DNA of 64,000 nt, taken from contig SCQU01000004.1 of NCBI GenBank assembly GCA_004299555.1, positions 62,001 through 126,000 on the forward strand. Direction: 5' to 3'. The position numbers and the translations under genes were made by a program. The notes beneath the pieces were generated by a model that saw only the letters and a program-made list of their open reading frames with translations, did no database searches and was not told the origin of the DNA. Below are positions 48,485 to 57,549 of the stretch, in pieces (the first letter of the stretch is position 1; each line of letters starts with the position of its first letter). This DNA comes from Rhodanobacteraceae bacterium (GTDB taxonomy: Bacteria > Pseudomonadota > Gammaproteobacteria > Xanthomonadales > Rhodanobacteraceae).

Positions 48485-49239
48485 CAAAATTTGTTGTAGA
48501 TCAATGGGAAAGGTCAAAATCATGGCCAATTTTGAAGTCGATTCGGAAGTGTTGTCGCAAGGTCATTGAATGCAAAAGACTTCATTGACCGACATCCGCC
48601 AGGAACGAGAACCCAATCACACCCCGCAGCGCGTGTCGGGCAACAGAAATTCAGCCGGAAGTCAGTTTTACGAACGATGTGGCCATGTGCTGGCCAAGGC
48701 CATGGGATACGCCGCGCCATGGCACCCTACAAAGGCGCGAGGAAACCCCGTTTCGTAGTCAGCCGTCCGCGGCCCGTGCGGCCAAAACCTGAACAATTGC
48801 AGCCCATGCATGGCCGGGCATCGAAGCCGAAGTTGGCGCCACTGCACACCGCCGGGCATCGCAGAGCCAAGCGGGAGCAAGGCGCGAATGTTCGAGCACA
48901 GGCATGTGCGACCAAATCGGCAGGGACTGCCGAGTTGAACGCCGCAGGCGGCCCCGAGCGTAAGCGAGGGGCGAGCCACAGGGGCGTGGCGAGTCGTTCG
49001 CGCCGGCCCGCTTGGCGCGAGAAGCACAGGGCAGTTTCGGCAACACGACGTTGCCGAAACCGGTGTGCGAGGCGCCATGGTCTTGGCTACTTTTGCCGTA
49101 ACAAAAGTAGCCCGCTCGCGGCAGCGGGTGGAACCGCCCTCGATGGAACGCGCGGAAAATCCACGCGCCTCGAACACAAAGGCCTCGAACACAAAGAAGG
49201 GAGAATGGATTCCCGCCCGCGCGGGAACAATGGAAAAAG
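48485..49239. repeat. mraZ-rnpB spacer with a dispersed repeat and a hairpin
   Basis: No protein gene is supported in these 755 bp. About 48850-49060 share two blocks, inverted, with 60.88-61.02 kb: GAGCAAGGCGCGAATGTTCG at about 48880 and GCGCGAGAAGCACAGGGCAG at about 49014. About 100 bp lie between the blocks here that are missing from the other copy. At 49085-49112 there is a perfect 11-bp stem (GGCTACTTTTG / CAAAAGTAGCC, 6-nt loop), of a kind common in this group and possibly a terminator for rnpB read-through. Confidence 0.7.
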
Positions 49240-49600
49240 CGGAGTCGGCCTGTAAGCCGGGTCCTGTGCGCGTTTCCGCGTGACAGTCATTCCTCTCGGC
49301 CAAGCGTCGCCACTTGGCTCCAGCAACCAACCCGGGAACGGTGCGGGCCGCACCATGGTTCCCCTATTTGGTCTTGCTCCAGGTGGGGTTTGCCGTGCCG
49401 GCCGGTTACCCGGCTCGCGGTGGGCTCTTGCCCCACCGTTTCACCCTTGCCTGATCCCCTTGCGGGGCCATCGGCGGTCTGCTCTCTGTTGCACTGTCCG
49501 TCGGCTCGCGCCGCCCAGGCGTTACCTGGCACCTTGCCCTGCGGAGCCCGGACTTTCCTCGGCGCTCTTGCGAACGACGCGACTGTCCGGCCGACTCCGC
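49240..49600 (-). ncRNA. rnpB: RNase P RNA (class A)
   Basis: The minus strand contains the conserved helix P4 strands and joins of bacterial RNase P RNA: GAGGAAAGTCCGGGCTCC near the 5' end, GGGTAACCGGC and GGTGAAACGGTGGGGCAAGA in the middle, and ACAGGACCCGGCTTACAGGC near the 3' end. The terminal segments GCGGAGTCGGCC and GGCCGACTCCGC pair as helix P1. This is the catalytic RNA that matures tRNA 5' ends. It lies 11 bp downstream of rsmI on the same strand, a familiar neighbour. Ends are estimated from P1 pairing. Confidence 0.96.
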
Positions 49601-49611
49601 CATGGATTCTA

Positions 49612-50439
49612 TCAGGCCTCGTACAGGGCTTTCCGCGGCGCGCCACTGATCGCCGCGGCGAGCTTCGCGGCCTGCGCGGGCGCAAGCTCCGCCCGCAGCA
49701 GCGCGTAGACACGACGGCCTTCGGCCAGCTCGGCGCCAGCCTCCTCCGCGCAGCCCGCCACCACCAGCACGCATTCACCGAGCCGCTGCTCCGGGTCGCA
49801 CGCGAGGCGCCCGGCAATGTCGCCCAACGTGGCGCCGAGGCAGGTTTCGTGCAGCTTGGTGATTTCACGCAGCAAGCGCGCCTCGCGCGCGGCGCCGAAT
49901 ACCGCGCCAAGGTCCGCGCAGCACTCGACGATCCGGTGTGACGATTCATAGAGCACCAGCGTGCGCGTTTCGCCGGCCAGTTCCCGCAGGCGGGTCCGCC
50001 GCGCGGCCGGCTTCGCCGGCAGGAAGCCTTCAAACACGAAGCGATCACTCGGCAAGCCCGCGACCGACAACGCCGCGATGGCCGCGCACGCGCCCGGTAC
50101 CGGCACCACGTTGAGGCCAGCTGCGCGCGCTTCGCGCACCAGCCGAAAGCCCGGATCGCTGATCAGCGGCGTGCCGGCGTCCGACACCAGCGCAACATCA
50201 TCGCCTGCCTGCAGCCGGCGCAGCAGCGACGCCACCGCCGCGCGTTCGTTGTACTCGTGCAGCGCGACCAGCGGGGTGGCGACGCCGAAGTGCTGCAGCA
50301 ACGGCCGGCTGTGCCTGGTGTCCTCGGCGGCGATCACGGCCGCCGCCTTCAGCACCTCGACGGCACGTGGCGAGAGGTCGCCACGGTTGCCGATCGGCGT
50401 CGCGACCACGGACAGGGTTCCGAATTTTCCGGCATTCAT
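49612..50439 (-). CDS. rsmI: 16S rRNA 2'-O-ribose C1402 methyltransferase RsmI
   Basis: 275 residues of the tetrapyrrole-methylase fold. Motifs: LSVVATPIGNRGDLSPRAVE, VIAAEDTRHSRPLL, LVSDAGTPLISDPGFRLVRE and PGACAAIAALSVAGLPSDRF. It 2'-O-methylates C1402, the same nucleotide that RsmH base-methylates. ATG 50439 fits the family start. It diverges from lpoA with 77 bp between them, the same arrangement as in E. coli. Confidence 0.95.
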   Translation of the reverse strand: MNAGKFGTLSVVATPIGNRGDLSPRAVEVLKAAAVIAAEDTRHSRPLLQHFGVATPLVALHEYNERAAVASLLRRLQAGDDVALVSDAGTPLISDPGFRLVREARAAGLNVVPVPGACAAIAALSVAGLPSDRFVFEGFLPAKPAARRTRLRELAGETRTLVLYESSHRIVECCADLGAVFGAAREARLLREITKLHETCLGATLGDIAGRLACDPEQRLGECVLVVAGCAEEAGAELAEGRRVYALLRAELAPAQAAKLAAAISGAPRKALYEA

Positions 50440-50516
50440 GGCGCGACCTGACAGCCGAGGGTGATCCGCTATCATCGCCCAAAACAACGCGCGCGGCTCG
50501 CGCACAGGGAAGCCCC

Positions 50517-52109
50517 ATGCCGAGGATTCGACCCTTCGCCCATCTTGCATTCGCGTGTTCGGCCCTGATGCTGCTGGCCGGCTGCGCCGGACTGGGCCCG
50601 TCCACGCGGATCTCCGCACCGGCACAATCTGCGCCGGCGCGCCTGGCGGCGGCCAACGCGGCGCTCGCGCAGGGGCACGCCGGTACGGCACTGGGCCAGC
50701 TGGCCGGCTTGCCCGACACCCTGCCGCCCGCGCTCGAGGTGCAGGTACTTGATACCACGGCGCGCGCGCAGCTTGCCCTGGGTCACCGCATCGACGCGGC
50801 CCGCGCGATGGCCAAGCGCATTCCGCTGCTGCCCCCCGCGGAGCAGGCCAGCGAACACCAGCGGCTGACGGCAACCCTCAGCGGTGCCGGCACCTTCGCG
50901 CTGCAATCGGCGTACCCGTCACTGGCCGACGGCGACCCGGTCAAACCCTACGTCAGGCAGGCCCTCGTGCGCGCTGGCGTAGCCGTCGCCCGTCCGCTGC
51001 CGCAGTTGAACGCCCCGGTCGGCACGCTGAGCGGTGCGGCCACGCCGCAGGGCTTCGTGATGCCGCGCCAGGTGGCCCTGCTGCTGCCGGCAACCGGTCC
51101 GGTGGCGGTGGCGGGCGCCGCCGTACGCGATGGTTTTTTTGCGGCCTACTTCCACCCCGCGACGGCGCAAGGGCAACGGCCGGCGGTCAAGATGTATGAC
51201 ACCGGCGGCACCCCGGCCGGCGCGGTCGCCGCCTACCAGCGGGCGGCCGCCGCGGGTGCCACCCTCGTCGTCGGACCCCTGGGCCGTGCCGCGGTCGCCG
51301 CGGTGTTCGCGCAGCCAGACTTGCCGGTACGCGTACTCGCGCTCAATCACGCGCCAGGCGACCAGGTGCCGCCGCCCGGCAGCGCCGAATTTGCACTGAC
51401 GCCGGAAGCGGAAGGGGCGCAGCTTGCCGCCCACCTGCTGGGCCTGGGCCTGCACGCGGCAATCGTGTTTCGCGGCGCCGACAGCACCGCCGCGCGCACC
51501 TTCGGCGCGTTCAAGACGCAGTTCCAAAGCCAGGGCGGCCAGGTCGCCAACGACATCGTGCTGCCGCCAGGCGCGGTCGATTTTGCCAGCCAGATCCAGG
51601 CCGCACTGGCAGGATCGGGTGCGCAAACCGGCATCGTCGCCTTGCTGCGACCGGTGCAAGCGCGCCTGTTGCTGCCGCAGCTGCGCCTGGCGCAATCAAC
51701 CCTGCCGGTGTTTTCAACTTCGATGGTGTATTCGGGCGACGCCAACGCCACCGCCAACACCGACCTGGACGGCCTGCAGTTCAGCGACGCGCCCTGGTTG
51801 TACGACGCCCAGGCCGGCCTGCCCAGCCACGCCGCGCTGGCCGCACTGCTGGCGACCGCCGATGGCCCCGCGGCGCGACTGTTCGCATTCGGTATGGACG
51901 CCTACGCGCTGATGCCGTATCTCCAATGGCTGCACACGCACCCCGGCAGCTACCTTGCCGGTGCCACCGGGCAACTGAGCATGGACGCGTTTCAGCACGT
52001 GCAGCGCACGCCGGTCTGGGTCGAATTCCAGGGCGGCGTCGCGCAACCGGTCGCCGCCGGCATGGAGCCGCCCCAGCCCGCGCCGGACGCGGTGCCGACC
52101 GGGCCATGA
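50517..52109 (+). CDS. lpoA: LpoA/LppC-family outer-membrane lipoprotein
   Basis: 530 residues. A lipoprotein signal (ACSALMLLAGC, lipobox Cys at about 23) precedes a helical N-terminal region and a C-terminal periplasmic-binding-protein-like domain (MPRQVALLLPATGPVAVAGA, LVVGPLGRAAVAAVF). In E. coli LpoA activates PBP1A from the outer membrane. ATG 50517 has AGGGAAG upstream. The divergence from rsmI and the overlap with yraN (4 nt) match the enterobacterial order. Confidence 0.9.
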   Translation: MPRIRPFAHLAFACSALMLLAGCAGLGPSTRISAPAQSAPARLAAANAALAQGHAGTALGQLAGLPDTLPPALEVQVLDTTARAQLALGHRIDAARAMAKRIPLLPPAEQASEHQRLTATLSGAGTFALQSAYPSLADGDPVKPYVRQALVRAGVAVARPLPQLNAPVGTLSGAATPQGFVMPRQVALLLPATGPVAVAGAAVRDGFFAAYFHPATAQGQRPAVKMYDTGGTPAGAVAAYQRAAAAGATLVVGPLGRAAVAAVFAQPDLPVRVLALNHAPGDQVPPPGSAEFALTPEAEGAQLAAHLLGLGLHAAIVFRGADSTAARTFGAFKTQFQSQGGQVANDIVLPPGAVDFASQIQAALAGSGAQTGIVALLRPVQARLLLPQLRLAQSTLPVFSTSMVYSGDANATANTDLDGLQFSDAPWLYDAQAGLPSHAALAALLATADGPAARLFAFGMDAYALMPYLQWLHTHPGSYLAGATGQLSMDAFQHVQRTPVWVEFQGGVAQPVAAGMEPPQPAPDAVPTGP

Positions 52110-52468
52110 TCGGCAACCCAACCGGCGCCCACTTCGAGCAGCTCGCGCTCGAACACCTGCAACGCGCCGGACTGCAGCTTCTCGAGCGCAATTTCAGGAC
52201 CCGTTTCGGCGAGCTCGACCTGATTCTGCGTGACGCCAACACGCTGGTGTTCGCGGAAGTCCGCTACCGGCGCGATCCCCGCTTTGGCGGCAGCGCCGCA
52301 TCGGTCGGTGCGGCCAAGCGCGCCAGGCTCGCGCGCACCGCACGCGGGTTCCTGCAACTGCACCCGCAACTGGCTTCGTTGCCGTGCAGGTTTGATGTGG
52401 TAGCTTTCGACGGTGACGCCAACGCGCCAACCTGCGACTGGCAGCGCGCCGCCTTCGAGATTGCCTGA
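52106..52468 (+). CDS. UPF0102 (YraN) nuclease-fold protein
   Basis: 120 residues. The Holliday-junction-resolvase-like core shows GAHFEQLALEHLQRAGLQLL, RFGELDLILRD and VFAEVRYRRD, with the acidic residues of the endonuclease fold (E, D and ExR in place of the usual ExK). Its function is not established. It overlaps lpoA by 4 nt, as in many gammaproteobacteria, and the next gene is a BON lipoprotein. Confidence 0.88.
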   Translation: MIGNPTGAHFEQLALEHLQRAGLQLLERNFRTRFGELDLILRDANTLVFAEVRYRRDPRFGGSAASVGAAKRARLARTARGFLQLHPQLASLPCRFDVVAFDGDANAPTCDWQRAAFEIA

Positions 52469-52481
52469 CACGGAACACGCC

Positions 52482-53027
52482 ATGCGGAAAACCATCCTTA
52501 CGCTCCTTGCCCTGTCGCTGTGCGGTGTCCTCGCCGCCTGCAGCCTGTTTACCCCGCGCCGCGGCTTCAACCGCGTGATGAACGACCGCAACGTGCAAAT
52601 CACCGCCCAGCACGCCCTCGACACCGACCCTGAACTCGACGGCCGCGCGCACATCGGCAGCAGCGTTTACAACGGCGTGCTGCTCCTGATCGGCGAGGCC
52701 GCGACCGAGCAGGTGAAGGAGCGCGCCGGCGCCGACGTCGCGGGCTACGACGGCGTGCAGCGCGTGGTCAACCTGATCGACGTGATGCCGCTGCAATCGG
52801 TCGCCCGCACGATGCAGGACGCCGCGATTACGGCCGCGGTCAAGACCGCGCTGCTGCACGTCGACCGGCCGGGGTTTGACCCAGGCCGCGTAAAGGTGAG
52901 CACGGCGCACGGCAAGGTGTACCTGATGGGCCTGGTGAGCCACGCGGAAGCCGAGGCCGTGGTCAGCGTCGCGCGCAAGGTGGCGGGCGTGAAGCAGGTG
53001 GTGCAGGTGTTTGAATACACCGACTGA
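52482..53027 (+). CDS. dolP: DolP-like lipoprotein with two BON domains
   Basis: 181 residues. The lipoprotein signal LSLCGVLAACS is followed by two BON domains, about residues 40-105 (IGSSVYNGVLLLIGEAATE) and 110-175 (VKVSTAHGKVYLMGLVSHAE). E. coli DolP (YraP) supports outer-membrane integrity and the BAM complex. It is the last gene of lpoA-yraN-dolP; diaA, which lies between yraN and dolP in E. coli, is missing. It converges on pgpA with 18 bp between stops. Confidence 0.9.
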   Translation: MRKTILTLLALSLCGVLAACSLFTPRRGFNRVMNDRNVQITAQHALDTDPELDGRAHIGSSVYNGVLLLIGEAATEQVKERAGADVAGYDGVQRVVNLIDVMPLQSVARTMQDAAITAAVKTALLHVDRPGFDPGRVKVSTAHGKVYLMGLVSHAEAEAVVSVARKVAGVKQVVQVFEYTD

Positions 53028-53045
53028 CGCGGGCGCCGCCGCGCA

Positions 53046-53549
53046 TCAGGCCAAGTGCCGCAATGCGAGCGCCGCGAGCTGCACCACGATCAACGCGTAC
53101 ATGCCGGCAAGGACATCGTCGAGCATCACGCCCAGCCCGCCGCGGATGCGGCGGTCGGCCCAGCTGACCGGCCACGGTTTCCAGATGTCAAACAGCCGGA
53201 ACAGCGCAAACCCGACGAGCAGCCACCACCACTGCGCGGGCGCGGCCAGCAGCGTGATCCACATCCCGATCACCTCGTCCCACACCAGCGCGCCCTGATC
53301 GTGCAGGCCAAGGCGCCGATCCGAAACGCCGCAAACCCACACGCCCAACAGGAAACCCGCGACCAGCACGGCCGCGTAAACACCGAGCGGCAGGCCACGC
53401 AGCACAAACCACCACGGCAGCAATGCGACCAGCGACCCGGCGGTGCCTGGTGCCTTGGGTGTCAGCCCAGCCCCGAACGCCGTCGCGATCCAACCCGCGG
53501 GGTGCGACAACAGGGCGCGCCGCTGCGCGGCGGTCAGCGGCGCACTCAT
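53046..53549 (-). CDS. pgpA: phosphatidylglycerophosphatase A
   Basis: 167 residues. It dephosphorylates phosphatidylglycerol phosphate at the inner membrane. Signatures: LTPKAPGTAGSLVALLPWW, VWDEVIGMWITLLAAP and LFRLFDIWKPWPVSWADRR with acidic catalytic residues, plus MLDDVLAGMYA near the end. Four hydrophobic segments. The start overlaps the thiL stop by 4 nt, the conserved nusB-thiL-pgpA order. Confidence 0.95.
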   Translation of the reverse strand: MSAPLTAAQRRALLSHPAGWIATAFGAGLTPKAPGTAGSLVALLPWWFVLRGLPLGVYAAVLVAGFLLGVWVCGVSDRRLGLHDQGALVWDEVIGMWITLLAAPAQWWWLLVGFALFRLFDIWKPWPVSWADRRIRGGLGVMLDDVLAGMYALIVVQLAALALRHLA

Positions 53550-54517
53550 CGCGCAAAATGCTCCCAGCCGGCGCTGCGCGTCACCACGCGCGCGCCGTGC
53601 GCATCACGCGCGACCACGCCCGAGCCGGCGACGATACGGCCAATGTGCGTGACACCGCCCGGCACCTGCGCCAGCACGCGCGCGACCTCCGCGGCGCGTG
53701 CGGCTGGCGCCGTGAAGCACAACTCGTAGTTGTCCCCGCCCGCAAGTGCCATGTCGATGCACGCCGCGTGCTCGAACGTCGCGGCCAGGGCCGCTGAGAC
53801 CGGCAACGCGTCGGCATCGAGCTCGGCCCCGACGCCGCTCAGCGCACAGACGTGGCCAAGGTCCGCAAGCAACCCGTCGGATACGTCAATGCAGGCCGTC
53901 GCGATACCGCGCAGCGCCAGCCCGGCAGCCAGGCGCGGCTGCGGCCGATTCAGCGCGGTGAGCAACGCGGGGGCGACGGTGGTGCGCCCGCTCCCAAAGT
54001 TGCCATCGCGCAATCCGTACAGCGCCGCGACCGCGTCGCCCAGCGTGCCGGTGACAAATACCGCATCACCCGCCTTGGCGCCCCGCCGCGTCAACGCACG
54101 GCCCGGCGGCACGCAACCCAGCGCCGTCACGGTGACCGCCAGCGGTCCCTGGGTGGTGTCGCCGCCCACCAGCGCCACGCCGTGCGCGCGCGCCAGTTCC
54201 GCGAAGCCTGCGGCAAAGCGGTCGATGAAACGCGGCAACGCCTGTGGCAGCGTCAGCGCCAGCAACGCCCACGCGGGCTCGGCGCCCATCGCCGCAAGGT
54301 CGGAAAGGTTCACCGCCAGCGCGCGCCAGCCGAGGTCCTCGGGCGCGGTATCGGGCAGGAAGTGGATGCCCGCGACCAGCGTGTCGGTACACGCGACCAG
54401 CTGCTGCCCGTCCGGCACCGCCAGCAATGCCGCGTCATCGCCGATGCCGAGCGCAACGTCGCGCCGCGCCACGCTGGTGCGCGCACGGAGGGCATCGATC
54501 AGCGCGAACTCGCTCAA
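53546..54517 (-). CDS. thiL: thiamine-monophosphate kinase
   Basis: 323 residues of the AIR-synthase-like fold. It phosphorylates thiamine phosphate to thiamine diphosphate. Metal and ATP motifs: LGIGDDAALLAVPDGQQL, VNLSDLAAMGAEPAWALLAL, LVGGDTTQGPLAVTV, CIDVSDGLLADLGHV and ALAGGDNYELCFTA. Overlaps of 4 nt with nusB and pgpA. Confidence 0.96.
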   Translation of the reverse strand: MSEFALIDALRARTSVARRDVALGIGDDAALLAVPDGQQLVACTDTLVAGIHFLPDTAPEDLGWRALAVNLSDLAAMGAEPAWALLALTLPQALPRFIDRFAAGFAELARAHGVALVGGDTTQGPLAVTVTALGCVPPGRALTRRGAKAGDAVFVTGTLGDAVAALYGLRDGNFGSGRTTVAPALLTALNRPQPRLAAGLALRGIATACIDVSDGLLADLGHVCALSGVGAELDADALPVSAALAATFEHAACIDMALAGGDNYELCFTAPAARAAEVARVLAQVPGGVTHIGRIVAGSGVVARDAHGARVVTRSAGWEHFAR

Positions 54518-54972
54518 GACGCCGCCGCCGCTTCATCCTGCCGCCACGCGTGCGCGAGCTTGTCGAGCACGCCGTTGACGTAGGTGTGGCCATTGTCCGC
54601 ACCAAACCGCTTGGCAAGTTCCACCGCCTCGTTCAAGACGACCCGATACGGCACGTCCAGGCGCTGCTTCAACTCGTAGGCGGCGATCCGCAATACCGCG
54701 CGTTCGATCGGATCGACGCGGTCGATTTCACGGTCGAGGAACGGCGCGAGTCCGGCATCGAGCTCCGTGCAATGGGCTTCAACGCCGCGCAGCAGGTCCT
54801 CGAAATACGCGAGGTCCGCGATCTGCATGTCCTGTTCGTGGCGGAAGTCCTCGATCACCTTGGCCATCGGGTTGCCGGCCAGTTCCCACGCGTATACGGC
54901 CTGCACGGCGCGCCGGCGCGAACGCGTGCGCGCTACCGGATCGATGCCGTCCGCGCGTTTGGCGCCCGTCAT
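54514..54972 (-). CDS. nusB: transcription antitermination factor NusB
   Basis: 152 residues, all helical. [57 protein letters not shown] and the end [17 protein letters not shown] are the NusB signatures. It binds boxA RNA with NusE in rRNA antitermination. It overlaps ribH by 4 nt, the typical ribH-nusB pairing. Confidence 0.96.
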   Translation of the reverse strand: MTGAKRADGIDPVARTRSRRRAVQAVYAWELAGNPMAKVIEDFRHEQDMQIADLAYFEDLLRGVEAHCTELDAGLAPFLDREIDRVDPIERAVLRIAAYELKQRLDVPYRVVLNEAVELAKRFGADNGHTYVNGVLDKLAHAWRQDEAAAAS

Positions 54973-55448
54973 GCCGGCAACCCTCCAAGCAGCGCCGCAA
55001 TTTCAATCGCCGCCAGGGCGACGTCCGCGCCCTTGTTGCCGCGTGCCCCACCCGCGCGGGCCCGCGCGTCGGCTTCGTGCTCGACCGCCAGCACGCCGTT
55101 CATGACCGGCACGCCGGTATCCAGCGCCACCCGCATCAGGCCCGCGGCGCACTGGTCGGCGACGTGCTCGTAGTGACGGGTCTGTCCGCGTATCACGCAA
55201 CCCAGCGCGACGATCGCGGCATAGCCGCCACCCGCGGCCAAACGCCGGGCCAGCACCGGCAATTCCCAGGCACCCGGCACGCGCAGCACGTCCAGCGCGC
55301 CCGTCACGCCATGCGCGGCGAACGCATCCCGCGCGCCCGCGACCAGCGTATCCACGATCGCGCCGTTCCAGCGGCTGGCGATCACGGCATAGCGCGCGCC
55401 CGGCGGCGAACGCAGGTTGTTGAGGGATACAGCTGGCTGATCAGACAT
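54969..55448 (-). CDS. ribH: 6,7-dimethyl-8-ribityllumazine synthase
   Basis: 159 residues. It condenses the ribityl-aminouracil with 3,4-dihydroxybutanone 4-phosphate. Motifs: [55 protein letters not shown] (catalytic His) and [16 protein letters not shown]. The N-terminus is short and the ATG 55448 start is the only reasonable one. It lies 65 bp after ribB. Confidence 0.96.
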   Translation of the reverse strand: MSDQPAVSLNNLRSPPGARYAVIASRWNGAIVDTLVAGARDAFAAHGVTGALDVLRVPGAWELPVLARRLAAGGGYAAIVALGCVIRGQTRHYEHVADQCAAGLMRVALDTGVPVMNGVLAVEHEADARARAGGARGNKGADVALAAIEIAALLGGLPA

Positions 55449-55513
55449 GGTTGACGGTTCGCGGGTAAAGGCCGGTGCCAGCCCAGCAGCGTAGCAGCGC
55501 GGCGCGTGGCACC

Positions 55514-56632
55514 CTACGCCTGGGGCGCCGGCGCGTCGAGATAGTCGACGACTTCCAGATCAAAGCCGGACAGCGCAACGAGCTTGCGTGGAGTGCCGAG
55601 CACGCGCAAGCGATGGATGCCAAGGTCGGCGAGGATCTGCGCGCCAAGGCCGAGCCGGCGCCACTCGCGCTGGCTGGCATGGCGGCCGGCGGCCGGGATC
55701 GCGGTCGGCTCGTGGCGCAACCGCGCGAGCAGTCCCGCGCGGTCCTCGCTGGACGCCAGCACCACGACCACGCCACGGCCGGCCGCCGCGATGGTCCGCA
55801 GCGCCGCCGTCATGGTCATGCCCAGGTCCTCGCGCTCAAGATGCAGCACGTCGGACAGGGTGTTTTGCACATGCACGCGGGTCAGCACCGGTGCGCCATC
55901 GTCGACCGTGCCGCGCACCAGCGCAAAGTGCAGGTCGCCGCGCAGGCCGTCGCGCCACGCGACCAGACGGAACGCGCCGAACTCGGTGACCACCTGCGAT
56001 TCGTACACGCGTTCGATGGTTTTTTCGGTGGCCAGCCGGTGCCGGATCAGGTCGGCGATGCTGCCCACCTTGAGGCCATGCCTGGCGGCGAACGCTTCAA
56101 GATCGGGCCGCCGCGCCATGGTGCCGTCCTCGCGCAGCACCTCGACCAGCGTGCCGGCCGGCGTGCAACCGGCCAGCGTCGCGAGGTCAACCGCCGCCTC
56201 GGTGTGGCCGGCGCGGGTCAACACCCCGCCCGGTTGCGCCGCCAGCGGAAAAACGTGGCCCGGCTGCACGAGATCAGCGGCCGTCGCACCCGGCGCGACC
56301 GCGGCCTGGATGGTGCGCGCGCGATCGAACGCGGAAATGCCGGTGGTGACGCCCTGCGCGGCTTCAATCGATACCGTGAAGTTGGTGTGGTAGGCCGATG
56401 CGTTGTCGCGCACCATCGGCTGCAGGCCGAGGCTGCGGCAATGCGCCTGGTCGAGCGCGAGGCAAATGAGCCCGCGTCCCTCGCGCGCCATGAAGTTGAT
56501 GTCCTCGGGCCGCACCTTGTCGGCGGCCATGATGAGGTCGCCTTCGTTCTCGCGGTCCTCGTCATCCAGCATGACCACCATGTGGCCGGCGGCAATTTCG
56601 TCCAGCAATTCGGGAATGCTTGCAAAAGGCAT
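55514..56632 (-). CDS. ribB: DHBP synthase with degenerate GTP-cyclohydrolase-II-like domain
   Basis: 372 residues. The N-terminal 210 residues are a complete 3,4-dihydroxy-2-butanone-4-phosphate synthase: [59 protein letters not shown] and [15 protein letters not shown]. The C-terminal half aligns with RibA in length and ends as RibA does (RLLGTPRK-like [18 protein letters not shown]), but the zinc cysteines and the GTP-binding arginine region are missing: the equivalent stretch reads [17 protein letters not shown]. It is therefore predicted to make only the butanone phosphate; GTP cyclohydrolase II must be encoded elsewhere. Such RibBX proteins are known. Confidence 0.92.
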   Translation of the reverse strand: MPFASIPELLDEIAAGHMVVMLDDEDRENEGDLIMAADKVRPEDINFMAREGRGLICLALDQAHCRSLGLQPMVRDNASAYHTNFTVSIEAAQGVTTGISAFDRARTIQAAVAPGATAADLVQPGHVFPLAAQPGGVLTRAGHTEAAVDLATLAGCTPAGTLVEVLREDGTMARRPDLEAFAARHGLKVGSIADLIRHRLATEKTIERVYESQVVTEFGAFRLVAWRDGLRGDLHFALVRGTVDDGAPVLTRVHVQNTLSDVLHLEREDLGMTMTAALRTIAAAGRGVVVVLASSEDRAGLLARLRHEPTAIPAAGRHASQREWRRLGLGAQILADLGIHRLRVLGTPRKLVALSGFDLEVVDYLDAPAPQA

Positions 56633-56635
56633 GGC

Positions 56636-57235
56636 TCAGTGCTCCTGGTGGCCCAACAACTGCGCGACGTAGCGCGCCAACATGTCAACTTCGATGTTCA
56701 CGCGGGTGCCGACCCGGCCGTCGCGAAAAGTGGTGTGTTCAACGGTGTGCGGAATCAGGTTGACCGCAAAGGTCTTGGCGGCGACGGCGTTGACGGTGAG
56801 GCTGACGCCCTCGACGCAGACCGACCCCTTGGCGGCGATGAACCGCGCGAGCGCCGGCGGGGGCGCCAGCGTCCAGCGCTGCGAGCGCCCGTCGGGCTCG
56901 ATGGCCGTGACGATACCCACGCCATCGACGTGCCCCGACACGAGGTGTCCACCCAGCCGGTCGGACAGGCGCATGGCCGCTTCCAGATTGACCACGGCAC
57001 CCGCGCGCAAGCCGCCGAGCGTTGTGCGCGCCAGGGTTTCGTTGGACACGTCAAACGCCAGGGTAGTACCGGCGCGCCCGACCACGGTCAGGCAACAACC
57101 CGATACCGCGATGCTGTCGCCAGGTGCAACGCCGGTGGCGTCAAGCGCGGACGCGTCGATGCCCAGCCGAAGGTCGCCGCCGCGCGGCTCAACCCGGACA
57201 ACGCGGCTGGTGGCCGCAACGATTCCGGTAAACAT
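56636..57235 (-). CDS. ribE: riboflavin synthase alpha chain
   Basis: 199 residues with two lumazine-binding repeats, starting [12 protein letters not shown] and continuing [14 protein letters not shown], then the second repeat [12 protein letters not shown] and [13 protein letters not shown]. It dismutates lumazine to riboflavin. The ATG at 57235 is the conserved start (MFTGI). The gene is the first one after the FMN riboswitch and lies 3 bp before ribB. Confidence 0.96.
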   Translation of the reverse strand: MFTGIVAATSRVVRVEPRGGDLRLGIDASALDATGVAPGDSIAVSGCCLTVVGRAGTTLAFDVSNETLARTTLGGLRAGAVVNLEAAMRLSDRLGGHLVSGHVDGVGIVTAIEPDGRSQRWTLAPPPALARFIAAKGSVCVEGVSLTVNAVAAKTFAVNLIPHTVEHTTFRDGRVGTRVNIEVDMLARYVAQLLGHQEH

Positions 57236-57357
57236 CAGGGTGCCGGTGATCTGGCAACGGCAACGGGATTGGCAATGGTCATGAACGTTCTCCGCATGCA
57301 CGCCAACGGGAACGCTTCAAGGCAGGAACCCGCTCCGCGCACGCATCCGCGGATCGG

Positions 57358-57520
57358 ATCGTCTTCGCTTTATCCGGACTCTCCGGCAGCGATCAACTGC
57401 TGCCGACCGTCGGCTCCGGCATCTGACCGGATCTGCTGACCGCGTGCTGGCACCACGCGCGCTCGCGGGCTCACCCTTGCGGGCCTACCGCCGGTGGGGA
57501 CTTGCACCCCGCCCTGAAGA
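57358..57520 (-). promoter_or_regulatory. FMN riboswitch (RFN element) upstream of ribE
   Basis: The minus strand has the diagnostic RFN strands: GGGCGGGGTGCAAGTCCCCA and CCGGCGGTAG at the 5' side, a ccgcaagggtgagcccgcg helix, the GATCCGGTCAGATGCCGGAG segment, GCCGACGGTC, and the closing AGTCCGGATAAAGCGAAGAC. FMN binding would lower expression of the downstream genes. It sits between ribD and ribE, so it should control ribE-ribB-ribH from inside the operon, leaving ribD outside direct control unless there is premature termination or processing. About 120 nt to the ribE start form the expression platform. Confidence 0.95.
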
Positions 57521-57549
57521 CGTCGCGCCGGCGCAGGCCGGCCCGGCGA

